Source: JBCCMB01 sp039026555 (GTDB lineage Bacteria; Pseudomonadota; Alphaproteobacteria; Caulobacterales; Hyphomonadaceae). From it: 26,105 nt of DNA. The stretch is from assembly GCA_039026555.1 (NCBI GenBank), contig JBCCMB010000025.1, positions 1-26,105 of the forward strand, read 5' to 3'. Each line of letters opens with the position of its first letter. Positions within the stretch are counted from its first letter, which is position 1. Under the pieces are notes generated by a model. The model was given only the letters and a program-made list of their open reading frames with translations. It was not told where the DNA came from and did not search any database. The translations under genes and the position numbers were made by a program. Positions 1-8,551 of this stretch are shown here, one piece after another.

Positions 1-1419
1 CCGGCTGTCGTCGGCGCCCAGATAGATTGTGGCGTCTTCAACTTCGACCTGGACTTCGCCGAAATCTGTCCCTGCGACAGACCGCTGCGTGAAATCGACC
101 TCGTTATAGGAATACCGAAACTCTGTTGAGAGGTTGGGCGTCCAGTCCGAGAAGACTTGAGCCGTGTAAGCTTTTAGCTCTGCGCCGCGCCCATAAAGGT
201 GGTTGAAGTACTCAAACTCATTGTCGTCGCCGTCCGACTCGGTCGTCGTGATGGCGTTATTATAGAGATACGAACCGGTAGCGCGGTGGTTGTCGTTGAT
301 GTTCCAGTCAAGACGAAGAAGATATTTTTCATCGTCGGTCGGCTCCGCACCCGGGATGCCGCCTGGGTCGTAATCATAAACGTCTTGCGAGATCTGGCGA
401 ATACGATCGAAGTCAGCTTGCGTGAAACCTTCAACCTCAGTGCCCGCACCAGATCCTTCAGGACCGCGTTCGAAAATATCGAAGCCTTCGAAATACTCAT
501 AAGACCCGAAAAAGAAGAGCTTGTCCTTGATGATCGGGCCGCCCAGCGAGAAACCGTAGCGCTGCTCGTCGAATGAGGGACGATCAATCGTTTCGCCAGA
601 CAAAGTATCACCCTGCAGCGAATCGTCCGTGTAGTCGAAGAAGGCCGAACCATGGAATTCATTCGTGCCGGACTTCGTCACCGCGTTGATGTTACAGGCG
701 GTGAAAATCCCGTAATTCACATCATAAGGCGCAAGTTCGACCGACACGTTTTCGATGGCGTCGAACGGGAATGAACTGCGTTCGGTCGGATAACCGTTGT
801 CATTCAGTCCGAAGCCGTCATTGAGCGCAACGCCGTCAACCGTAAGGCTGTTGAAGCGCGGGCTCGCGCCGCCGCACTGGATGCCGTCTTGGTTGGCCAA
901 GTCCAAGAACACCCGAGGATCTTGGCGAACGATATCTTTAAGGTCGCGGTTGATCACCGGCGATGTTTGCAAGGTGGCGAGGTCGAAGGTCGAAGACGGG
1001 CCGATGGCTGTCTGGCCTACCGCGCCAGCGTTCGCTGTAATGACGACCGCTTCGAGCGTGCGCTCGTCTGCGGTCGCCGCCGGGAACGCCAAATTCAGAT
1101 TCGTTGTGTCGCCGAGCTGCAGAAAAACGCCGTCCAAACGGATGGTCTGAAAGCCGTCGGCGCTAACCTCCACAGAGTAAGGACCGCCGACATTCATACC
1201 GCGTGCGGAAAAGCCGCCGGTTGCGCTGGATTGGAAATCGCGAGTGAAGCCCGTGCGCGTATCGGATATAACAATATTGGCGTTGGGCACGGCGGCGCCT
1301 TGCGCGTCGACGACGCTTCCGCGGATGGCCGACGTCGTGACCTGCGCGTCAGCCGGCATAATTATGGCGGCGGTCATGGCCGCTGCGGCGAGCCCGCCGC
1401 TAAACTTCCAATTCTTCAT
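1..1419 (-). CDS. Oar-like TonB-dependent receptor, N-terminal part (cut by window edge)
   Basis: Outer-membrane TonB-dependent receptor of the Oar-like class; only the first 473 codons are in the window and the reading frame is open at position 1. The protein starts with a signal peptide (MKNWKF..., cleavage near ADA-Q, residue 25). A carboxypeptidase-regulatory-like beta domain follows at about 30-110 (AIRGSVVDAQGAAVPNANI). Then comes a plug domain at about 125-260, with NSLTVDGVALNDGFG and NINAVTKSGTNEFHG, the latter typical of Oar-like receptors. Barrel strands begin after that (GGPIIKDKLFFFGSYEYFEG). The ATG at 1419 has an AGGGA Shine-Dalgarno about 10 nt upstream. The plug contains two cysteines, C182 and C242. 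The substrate cannot be told from sequence; Oar-like receptors are often tied to peptide or protein uptake, which is family knowledge only. It is transcribed away from the GT39 gene. Confidence 0.93.
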   Translation of the reverse strand, partial: MKNWKFSGGLAAAAMTAAIIMPADAQVTTSAIRGSVVDAQGAAVPNANIVISDTRTGFTRDFQSSATGGFSARGMNVGGPYSVEVSADGFQTIRLDGVFLQLGDTTNLNLAFPAATADERTLEAVVITANAGAVGQTAIGPSSTFDLATLQTSPVINRDLKDIVRQDPRVFLDLANQDGIQCGGASPRFNSLTVDGVALNDGFGLNDNGYPTERSSFPFDAIENVSVELAPYDVNYGIFTACNINAVTKSGTNEFHGSAFFDYTDDSLQGDTLSGETIDRPSFDEQRYGFSLGGPIIKDKLFFFGSYEYFEGFDIFERGPEGSGAGTEVEGFTQADFDRIRQISQDVYDYDPGGIPGAEPTDDEKYLLRLDWNINDNHRATGSYLYNNAITTTESDGDDNEFEYFNHLYGRGAELKAYTAQVFSDWTPNLSTEFRYSYNEVDFTQRSVAGTDFGEVQVEVEDATIYLGADDSR

Positions 1420-1927
1420 TTCTGGTTTTCCCTCGAGCGTGCAGGCCGATAGGACCCCTCGACCTTCCCAAAATGGCCGATACGCCCATGGCGCAACGCT
1501 TACAAGACAGTTTCATTAAGCTTTTGCGACGCAACAAAGCGGTCGCGACTACAATGGATGGGACGGCTTGCCGCTATCTGCGCTTCCGCCCGTCTCCGAG
1601 ACACCCCAAAAAGGTCGAAAAACGGCGGGAAAATCGAACTTTTTCAGGGTAGAAACAGAACTTAACACCTGAAGCTCGCGGGCCGCACTGAACCGCAGCC
1701 GGACCCGCTTCGCATCAGCAGCAAATCGCCCTCCCTTTTGGACGCTACGTGCATTAACTTTTACGACGTTGCGCCGGAGACACATATTTTCAAAGCCGTT
1801 TGGAAGCGTCCGGCTTGCGGAAACGGAGCTTATGACGCCGTCTTCGCTGTTTGTTGATCAACGGTTTTGCGATAGGCCCTCTAGCTCTGGGGTCGCACCA
1901 GCCGTCCGAAGTCATGGGTCATTGTCT
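1420..1927. other. Intergenic region between divergent Oar-like receptor and GT39 gene
   Basis: About 500 bases with no convincing gene. It must hold the promoter of the Oar-like receptor (leftward) and of the GT39 gene (rightward). On the minus strand a weak TTGTAA / 17 nt / TATCGG pair lies about 80 bases upstream of the receptor start, too poor to call. A small inverted repeat GCGAC/GTCGC is at 1526-1546. A 78-codon minus-strand frame (1549-1785) looks like chance: its composition is basic, it has no domain and no ribosome site. The GT39 frame stays open upstream to a TTG at 1769. Confidence 0.5.
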
Positions 1928-3469
1928 ATGTCTATCTTCAGTCGCGTTTTCACAGATGTGGATCGCACGACCCGGATCGCCGCCTTCGCCATTGGCGGGC
2001 TGGTGCTGGCGCGCATCGTCGCGCTGATGCTCACGCCGCTGCAACTCGGACCGGACGAAGCCCAATATTGGCGATGGGCCCAAACATTGGACTGGGGCTA
2101 TTATTCGAAACCGCCGCTGATCGCCTGGATGATCGCGGCGACGACGAGCGTTTTCGGGGATGCGGAATGGGCGGTGCGGCTGGGCGCGCCCCTCGGGCAT
2201 GGGATCGCCGCCTTTTGTTTGTTTCTGCTGGGCAAGCGGATGCATGGGCCTCAAGCGGGCGGCTGGGCGGCCGCCGTCTACATATTAATGCCCGGCGTTT
2301 GGTTATCATCGGGAATTGTTTCGACGGACGCGGCCTTGCTGCCATGCTGGTCGGCGGCGCTTCTGGCGTTATGGCGCTTGCGCGACGGCGCGAGCGGCGT
2401 TCCTACGGGGCTTGCTCTAGGCGCTGCGATCGGCCTTGGCTTCTTAGCGAAATACGCGGCGCTTTATATCCTCCTGGGGATGGCGCTCACAGTATTGATC
2501 GATACGCCGACGCGACGCGCTTTAGCGTCGCGCGCAGGTCTCGCCGCCCTGGTTGCGGCTGCGGCAATCGCCACGCCCAACATTTTGTGGAACGCCGCCA
2601 ATGATTTCGCGACCGTCGGACATACAGCCGACAACACGAATTGGCAGGCGGCGGGTCTGCATTTCGAACATTTGTGGAAATACGTCACCGATCAAATGGG
2701 TGTTTTCGGACCTTTTTCATTCCTCGTTCTCATCGGCGGCCTCGTCTTCATTGCACCGAAAACAGATCATGACAGCGCGCGAGCGGACCGGTGGCTCTTG
2801 TGTTTCATCCTTCCGGCGTTGCTTGTCATCGCCATGCAGGCCGTAATTTCCCGCGCCCACGCCAATTGGGCGGCCACCGCCTATCCAGCAGCCTCCGTGC
2901 TTGTCGCCGCTTGGGCGTTGCGCGCCAATTGGATGCGCTGGTTGAAATTAGGCGTTGGGGTCAACGTGATCGCGGGTTTGACGTTCGTGACGCTGTCTAT
3001 CGGCCAGCCGCTCGCGGACCGCGTGGGATTTGAAAATGCATTCAAACGCGCGCGCGGTTGGGACGACACAGCCGCAGAACTCGCGCGGATCGCCGAGGAG
3101 ACGGGCGCGCGCGCCATCGTGTTTGATGAACGCGAGAATTGGCACGGCGTAGACTATTACAGCCGTGATATGCAAATGGCGCCCATCCTTGCGTGGCGGT
3201 TGGCCGCATCAGGCGCTGCAAGTTTTCCCGAGATGGCGGCGCCGCTGGAAGTCGGGGCGCCGGAGCCCATGCTGATCGCCAGCTATCGCAAGAAATTCCG
3301 ACCTCGCATCCGGGCGGATTTCGACATGATCCAAGAAGCAGGATACCTCGAAATCCCCTTGGGACCGACCAAGATACGCCGATTTAAGCTCTATATCGCG
3401 CGCGGATACGACCCGCTTGAACGAACCGCTGAATACTATGATCGGTTCCAAGATTTGGCGGAAGACTAA
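1928..3469 (+). CDS. GT39 / ArnT-like membrane glycosyltransferase (PMT_2 family)
   Basis: Polytopic inner-membrane glycosyltransferase of the GT39/PMT_2 superfamily, which moves sugars from polyprenyl-phosphate donors to lipid A, glycans or proteins on the periplasmic side; the acceptor here is unknown. The first membrane helix (about residues 12-33) is followed by GPDEAQYWRWA and GYYSKPPLIAW. These correspond to the acidic first periplasmic loop that carries the catalytic Asp-Glu in this family. Some ten more hydrophobic segments follow to about residue 360, then a soluble C-terminal part of about 150 residues with FDERENWHGVDYYSRDMQ. The start is uncertain. ATG 1928 gives 513 residues with a short cytoplasmic N-terminus before the first helix, as is usual, but has no clear Shine-Dalgarno. 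ATG 1832 has GGAG only 3 nt upstream and adds 32 atypical residues. The gene converges with msrA, 15 bases away. Confidence 0.85.
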   Translation: MSIFSRVFTDVDRTTRIAAFAIGGLVLARIVALMLTPLQLGPDEAQYWRWAQTLDWGYYSKPPLIAWMIAATTSVFGDAEWAVRLGAPLGHGIAAFCLFLLGKRMHGPQAGGWAAAVYILMPGVWLSSGIVSTDAALLPCWSAALLALWRLRDGASGVPTGLALGAAIGLGFLAKYAALYILLGMALTVLIDTPTRRALASRAGLAALVAAAAIATPNILWNAANDFATVGHTADNTNWQAAGLHFEHLWKYVTDQMGVFGPFSFLVLIGGLVFIAPKTDHDSARADRWLLCFILPALLVIAMQAVISRAHANWAATAYPAASVLVAAWALRANWMRWLKLGVGVNVIAGLTFVTLSIGQPLADRVGFENAFKRARGWDDTAAELARIAEETGARAIVFDERENWHGVDYYSRDMQMAPILAWRLAASGAASFPEMAAPLEVGAPEPMLIASYRKKFRPRIRADFDMIQEAGYLEIPLGPTKIRRFKLYIARGYDPLERTAEYYDRFQDLAED

Positions 3470-3484
3470 AGCCGTTAAGAGCCT

Positions 3485-4138
3485 TTAGCTTTCAGGCGTT
3501 GCGTTCGCCCAAACTTGGTCGACGCGGCGGTCGCGTCCGCATGACGTTCGATAGAATTTATACCGCACCGGGTTTTTGAGGTAGTAATCCTGGTGATAGG
3601 TTTCCGCCGGCCAGAACTCGCCCAATTCTTCAACCGGCGTCACGACTGGAAGGCCAAGGACACCAGATGATTCGAGCGCGTCTTTGGACGCCTCGGCGAT
3701 ATTCCGTTGTGCGTCGTCAGCGACGAAAATCGCCGTGCGATAACTGTCTCCACGATCGCAGAATTGTCCCCCTGCGTCCGTGGGGTCCACATGACGCCAG
3801 AAATACTCGACCAATTCATCATAAGTCACGATTGTCGGATCATAGCTGACGCGGACCGCCTCGTAATGGCCGTCGACGCCGTGCGTTTTGTACGTCGGAT
3901 TGTCGCTACGCCCGCCTGTATATCCCGACACCGTCGACAACACGCCGTCGACCTTGTCGAAATCCGACTCAACACACCAAAAACACCCGCCGGCGAACAC
4001 CGCCTCGGCGGCGCCGTCAACCGTCTCAGACGCAGCTTCGCTAATCGGCGCGCTGTCAGCGCCGGCGCGATAAGAAAAGGTTGCAGACACTGCGCAGGCG
4101 GCGATTGCAATCAGAGTGTAAGGACGAATCATCATCAC
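3485..4138 (-). CDS. msrA: Peptide-methionine (S)-S-oxide reductase, exported form
   Basis: Reduces methionine-S-sulfoxide in oxidised proteins. The catalytic motif GCFWC is at residues 51-55, with C52 as the nucleophile; candidate resolving cysteines are C127 and C200 (YRTSCGR). Family hallmarks VSGYTGG, HYEAVRVSYDP, FWRHVDPTD and YHQDYYLKNP are present in order. Unlike the cytoplasmic enzyme it begins with a signal peptide (residues 1-27, hydrophobic core YTLIAIAACAVSATF, likely cleavage AGA-DS), so it should act in the periplasm. The frame begins GTG-ATG-ATG. GTG 4138 is chosen because a GGGGA lies 12 nt upstream, but the ATGs at 4135 and 4132 are possible. It stands alone, 70 bases downstream of the RND permease stop; a 14-bp perfect palindrome lies in that gap. 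No msrB is in the window. Confidence 0.95.
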   Translation of the reverse strand: MMMIRPYTLIAIAACAVSATFSYRAGADSAPISEAASETVDGAAEAVFAGGCFWCVESDFDKVDGVLSTVSGYTGGRSDNPTYKTHGVDGHYEAVRVSYDPTIVTYDELVEYFWRHVDPTDAGGQFCDRGDSYRTAIFVADDAQRNIAEASKDALESSGVLGLPVVTPVEELGEFWPAETYHQDYYLKNPVRYKFYRTSCGRDRRVDQVWANATPES

Positions 4139-4189
4139 AAATCAGATATGTCCCCAACATATTGAAGCGCCAAGTACCTCGCGGGAATT

Positions 4190-4203
4190 TCACATAGATG
4201 TGA
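4190..4203. promoter_or_regulatory. Perfect 14-bp palindrome upstream of msrA
   Basis: TCACAT-AG-ATGTGA is a perfect inverted repeat in the 70-base gap between the RND permease stop and the msrA start. It has no T-tract on either side, so it is a poor terminator; the symmetry suggests a dimeric regulator site. It is not a CRP site, because the half sites are in the opposite order. On the minus strand a weak TTGGCG / 17 nt / CATATC pair lies between it and msrA, so the palindrome would sit just upstream of such a promoter. Confidence 0.4.
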
Positions 4204-4208
4204 CGCAG

Positions 4209-7200
4209 TTACTCGGCCGCCCGGAGATCTTCTTCAGCGACGGCGCCTAGTTTTTTGGCAAGCTTGCGCCGCGGCGTGGCGAAATGATCGGGGATCGACC
4301 GCTCTACGCCCAATACGCGATCTCGCCAGGCGGCGAGTTTTTCCGGCGCCGCCAACCATGTCGGCGTGAGCACCAAGGTCAAAAGGGTCGAAAAGCCCAG
4401 ACCGAACACAACCGCCGTCGCCAACGGCACCCACCATTCAGACGCGGGACCGCCCTGCATGATCGACCCCTCCGCAAAATTCACATTGATCTGCAGGATC
4501 ATCGGGCAAAGCCCGCAAATCGTCGTCAATGTGGTGAGTAGGATCGGGCGGATACGCTGCGCGGCGGTGGCGATCGCTGCCTGTTCTGCAGTGCGGCCGT
4601 CAGCGCGCAGCCTTTGGAAAGTATCGATCAGAACAATATTGTTGTTCACGACAATGCCGGCCAACGCCACTACGCCGGTGCCCGTCATGATGACGGAGAT
4701 GTAGGGCTGGGCGAGATTAATGCCGATCAACACGCCGACTGACGACAAAACAACCGCAGATAGCGTTAGCGCTACATGGTAGAAATTGTTGAACTCCCAC
4801 AACAAGATCACCGCCATGAGGAAAAGCGCGGCGTAGGCCGCATTGACGAAGAACGCTTCCGCTTCGGCCGAATCCAAATCAGCGCCGTTAAAGAGAATGT
4901 CGACGTTAGGATCTAGATTGGCGCTTGCGATCCAGTCTTTGATTTCCGCCGTCACCACCGCGCCGCGCCCCTGTTCGGCGGCGTTGGCGCGGATCTCAAT
5001 AATACGCTTGCCGCCGCGCCGATCGATCTGAGCAATCCGCGGCGCCGGCTCGCGCGATACGAATAGGGAAATCGGCGTCGGACCGTTCGGCGTAGACACG
5101 CGCAAATCGTCGAGCGCTTCGACGCTACGGTCGGCGGATGGGAACCGCACGCGAATGTCGACCTCGTCATTGGCGTCGTCGGGACGATAACGGCCCACTA
5201 GGACTCCATTGGTCACCAATTGCACCGCCGCGCCCACTTGAGCAACGTCGACGCCGAATTTCGCCGCTTCCGCGCGATCCACGGTCAGCCGCCATTCAAT
5301 ACCAGGCAGAGGGCGCGTATCCTCAATGTCCGCGAGGCCGTCCATCGTATCCATGAAGGCCCGCAACCGACCCGCCGTTTCTTTGAGCGCCGCCATATCA
5401 TTTGATTGTAGAGCGAGTTGAACGTCTTTTCCGGTCGGCGGCCCTTGCTCCAGCTTGCGCACTTCGACGAGTCCGCCGACGAAACCGGACAGCCGGTCCG
5501 CAATCGCCTGTTCGATGTCGTGCCCGTTCGAGCCGGGAGAAACAGTGTCGAGATCCACCAGAATACGGCCAATCGTGTCGGCGGGAACATCGCCCCCGCC
5601 GTCAAAACTCGGGCCCCGGGACGATCCGACGCCCGACTGTGTATAGAGGCTTTCAATGCCCGGCACGTCGAAGATCATCTCTTCGGCGCGGCGAACAATC
5701 TCAAACTCCTCAGACGCCGATAAATTGCCCTGAGCACGTACGAATACGTAAATCTGCTCGGGCTCGGTGTCCAAGAAGAATTCGCTCTTATGATCCTCCG
5801 ATGCGAACCAGAACACGATCAGCCCGACAATGGCGAAGGCGACGCCGGTCACCATCAAAGGCCGCTTGATCAGCGCGGCGATCAAGCGGACATAGCCGCC
5901 CAACCATCCGCGCGCCTGGGTGGGATCGCCGTCACTGGACAGCGCCCTCATATCGTTGGACGAGGCGTGCGAGCGCCCGCCAAAAACCGTCCCCACAACG
6001 GGTAAGAAAATCAGCGCCATGACCAGCGAGGAACACAGCACGAAAATTAGGGTCAGCGGCAAGAACGCCATGAACTGCCCAGGCATCGTATCCCAGAATA
6101 AGAAAGGGACGAACGCCGCCAGCGTCGTGCCGTTCGACGCGATAATGGGCCAGAACATCCGTTTTGACGCCATGGCGTACGCTTCGCGCTTGTCCAAGCC
6201 TTCGGCCATTTTTCGGTCGGCGTATTCCACGACCACGATGGCGCCGTCGACGAGAATGCCGACCGCGATCAACAGACCGAACATCACCATCATGTTGATG
6301 GTCAGCCCATAAACCGCCAACAAGAGGAAGGACAAAACGAACGAGGCCGGAATAGAGAGGCCCACCAAAAGCGCTGAGCGGAGGCCCAGAGCGGCGACGA
6401 CGATAATCATCACTAAGACAATGGCCGTCACGATCGAGGATTGCAGCGTGCCCAATTGCGCGCCGATCAATTCTGAAAGGTCCGATGTGATCGCAACCTG
6501 GACGGTATCCGGCCAAGTTTCCTGCGCCGCGTCCACCTCTGCGCGAACCTCGGCCACCGTATCGAGAATATTGGCGCCGGTCCGCTTGACCACTTGCAAC
6601 GCAACGGCGGGGCGGCCGTTGAACCGCGCATAGACCTCGCGATCTTTAAAAGTACGGCGAATGTCCGCCACATCTGCAAGCGTCACGACCGCATCGCCGG
6701 ACCGCTTCACAGGAATGCCGAACGCGTCTTCCGCCGTTTCGATCAGTCCCGGCAATTTGATTGAGAAACGCCCCTCGCCCATATCCGTGCGGCCGGCGGC
6801 CACCAGAATGTTGTTCGAGGTCACAGATTGCAGGATTTCCGCGTTCGACAGATTATAGCTTTCAAGCTTGGCCTGGTCGACAATGATCTCCAAGACCTCT
6901 TCACGTTCCCCCTGAATGTTCACTTCCAGCACGCCTGAGAGCGTTTCCAGCTGCTCTTGCAGGTCGCGCGCGACTTTATAGAGCCCGCGTTCAGGCGCGT
7001 CGCCATATAGATTGACGACCAAAACCGGAAACAGCGCGGCGTTCAATTCGGTGACGACGGGTTCGCGGGCGTCTTCAGGAAAATCGCGTTCAGCCATGTC
7101 GACCTTCTCGCGAACATCGAGAACCGCCTGATCCTGATCAAATGAGACGCCGAACTCCATAATGATCTGAGCGGCGCCCTCCATCGCGAAGGAATTAAGC

Positions 7201-7439
7201 TCTTCAAGGCCTTCAACCTGCAAAAGCTCAGCTTCTAGGGGTCGCACCAACAAGCGTTCAGCGTCTTCCGGGGACACGCCTTCAAGCGGCACTGTGACGC
7301 CGACATAAGGGATCGGAATGTCGGGATCCGCTTCTTTGGGAAGATTTGCATATGTGATGGCGCCTGCAATGATCGAGACGACTAGAATGGCGATCACCAT
7401 TCTCGATCGCGAGATCGCGCCGTCGACCAATCCATGCAT
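4209..7439 (-). CDS. RND-family efflux permease (AcrB-type inner-membrane subunit)
   Basis: Proton-driven inner-membrane pump subunit of a tripartite RND exporter, 1076 residues, near the usual 1030-1080. Visible in order are TM1 (about 14-30), KEADPDIPIPYVGVTVPLEG, the first porter region, the TM2-TM6 block at about 335-490 with GILVDGAIVVVEYADRKM, the second porter region at about 560-860, and the TM8-TM12 block from about 865 with GIVVNNNIVLIDTFQRLR. In AcrB the proton relay uses D407, D408 and K940. Here the aligned residues are D398, G399 and N932, so only one of the three is conserved. ATG 7439 overlaps the adaptor stop as TGATG; an in-frame start further upstream would lie inside the adaptor gene and is rejected. 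The exported substrate cannot be predicted. No TolC-like gene is in the window. Confidence 0.93.
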   Translation of the reverse strand: MHGLVDGAISRSRMVIAILVVSIIAGAITYANLPKEADPDIPIPYVGVTVPLEGVSPEDAERLLVRPLEAELLQVEGLEELNSFAMEGAAQIIMEFGVSFDQDQAVLDVREKVDMAERDFPEDAREPVVTELNAALFPVLVVNLYGDAPERGLYKVARDLQEQLETLSGVLEVNIQGEREEVLEIIVDQAKLESYNLSNAEILQSVTSNNILVAAGRTDMGEGRFSIKLPGLIETAEDAFGIPVKRSGDAVVTLADVADIRRTFKDREVYARFNGRPAVALQVVKRTGANILDTVAEVRAEVDAAQETWPDTVQVAITSDLSELIGAQLGTLQSSIVTAIVLVMIIVVAALGLRSALLVGLSIPASFVLSFLLLAVYGLTINMMVMFGLLIAVGILVDGAIVVVEYADRKMAEGLDKREAYAMASKRMFWPIIASNGTTLAAFVPFLFWDTMPGQFMAFLPLTLIFVLCSSLVMALIFLPVVGTVFGGRSHASSNDMRALSSDGDPTQARGWLGGYVRLIAALIKRPLMVTGVAFAIVGLIVFWFASEDHKSEFFLDTEPEQIYVFVRAQGNLSASEEFEIVRRAEEMIFDVPGIESLYTQSGVGSSRGPSFDGGGDVPADTIGRILVDLDTVSPGSNGHDIEQAIADRLSGFVGGLVEVRKLEQGPPTGKDVQLALQSNDMAALKETAGRLRAFMDTMDGLADIEDTRPLPGIEWRLTVDRAEAAKFGVDVAQVGAAVQLVTNGVLVGRYRPDDANDEVDIRVRFPSADRSVEALDDLRVSTPNGPTPISLFVSREPAPRIAQIDRRGGKRIIEIRANAAEQGRGAVVTAEIKDWIASANLDPNVDILFNGADLDSAEAEAFFVNAAYAALFLMAVILLWEFNNFYHVALTLSAVVLSSVGVLIGINLAQPYISVIMTGTGVVALAGIVVNNNIVLIDTFQRLRADGRTAEQAAIATAAQRIRPILLTTLTTICGLCPMILQINVNFAEGSIMQGGPASEWWVPLATAVVFGLGFSTLLTLVLTPTWLAAPEKLAAWRDRVLGVERSIPDHFATPRRKLAKKLGAVAEEDLRAAE

Positions 7440-8551
7440 CAGCTTGCGTCCCCTTGATAAACAGGTTCTGCGGTGAGGCCTTCGCGGACGTAATCTTGTC
7501 CCTCGACCAGCAGCAAGACATCGTCGGGTAGGCCGGAGATCCAAACGCCGTCCTGATCGTCATCCAAGACGTTTGCTTCGGCGAAGCGCACCACTGAGCC
7601 GACATCCAGATATCTAACGCCCAGACGCCCTTCATCATTGAGCGTGAGCAAGGCCGGCGTCACCTTGTGCGCCGGGCCTTCACCGGTTTGTAGTTGGATA
7701 TCCACCGTCCGACCAGCCGGTAGGCGACGCTCGGAGTTATCCAGCGCCACCTCAACGCGATAGGTGCGTGTCAGCGGATCGGCCGTCCGCGCTACAAAAC
7801 GCACCACGCCCTCCACATTGTCGCCGCCCGCGAATTTGGCGAGCGCCGGCGTGTCGACCTTAAGAACATCGGCGTATTGCTCGGCTGCGTCCGCGGTCGC
7901 TAGGATAGGGTCTAGCTCGACCACGACCCCGCATGCGCCTCCAGGTGAAAGGAAATCGCCGATTTCGGCGTTACGGGTCTCGAACACGCCGTCGAAAGGC
8001 GCGCGGATCTTGGTTTTATCGAGTTCAATACGCGCCACCTGCAACGCCGCTTCCGCCGCATCTAACTGGGCCTTCGCGGCCGCGGCTTGGTTGGGCGAAT
8101 TCCACCCTTTTTCCGCAAGATCGGACGCCGCATTGTGATCCAGGCGTCGCGACGCAACAGCAGCTTCCGCTTCGCGCAGGCGCGCGACGCGGCCTTCCAC
8201 ATCAAGCGCGCAAACCACATCGCCCTGCGCGACCGCGCGGCCTTCATTTGCAGGCGCGTCGACGACCACGCCGGTGGTCTCCGATCTCACCGTCACCACG
8301 CGCGCCGCCTCAGTGCGGCCTTTGATCGACAAAAAGAGCGGGCGAATTTGCGCCGTAGACCTGCGGACGACGACCCGAACGCCGTCCCTCGGCGCGCGAT
8401 CGCTTTCAACGGGCTTTTCCAAAGTCGGCACGCTCGCTTCAGCAGCCGCACGCGACACAGAGGCTTCATCTCCGCGAAATGCGGAGCGAACGCCGAAATA
8501 CAAGATCAAAACCGCGACGATCCCAGCCGCGATATATATAGAGCGCGACAT
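7439..8551 (-). CDS. RND efflux periplasmic adaptor (HlyD/MFP family)
   Basis: Membrane-fusion protein that should link the neighbouring RND permease to an outer-membrane channel. From ATG 8551 it is 370 residues. It has an N-terminal membrane anchor (SRSIYIAAGIVAVLILYFGV), a first lipoyl half (VVTVRSETTGVVVDAPANEG), a short alpha-hairpin at about 125-175, a second lipoyl half (TKIRAPFDGVFETRNAEIGDFLSPGG), then beta-barrel and membrane-proximal parts. The start is decided by a near-perfect Shine-Dalgarno (AAAGGAGG, plus strand 8561-8568) about 9 nt upstream. The frame runs 26 codons further to ATG 8629, but that start has no ribosome site and would put a basic helix before the anchor. The stop shares a base with the permease ATG (TGATG), so the two are translationally coupled. 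Confidence 0.92.
   Translation of the reverse strand: MSRSIYIAAGIVAVLILYFGVRSAFRGDEASVSRAAAEASVPTLEKPVESDRAPRDGVRVVVRRSTAQIRPLFLSIKGRTEAARVVTVRSETTGVVVDAPANEGRAVAQGDVVCALDVEGRVARLREAEAAVASRRLDHNAASDLAEKGWNSPNQAAAAKAQLDAAEAALQVARIELDKTKIRAPFDGVFETRNAEIGDFLSPGGACGVVVELDPILATADAAEQYADVLKVDTPALAKFAGGDNVEGVVRFVARTADPLTRTYRVEVALDNSERRLPAGRTVDIQLQTGEGPAHKVTPALLTLNDEGRLGVRYLDVGSVVRFAEANVLDDDQDGVWISGLPDDVLLLVEGQDYVREGLTAEPVYQGDAS

Noticed and set aside
1549..1785. 78-codon minus-strand frame upstream of the GT39 gene
   Set aside because: No ribosome site, strongly basic and unstructured sequence, no domain; best read as chance in GC-rich intergenic DNA.
4190..4203. CRP-type binding site
   Set aside because: CRP sites read TGTGA-N6-TCACA; this palindrome has the halves in reverse order with a shorter spacer.
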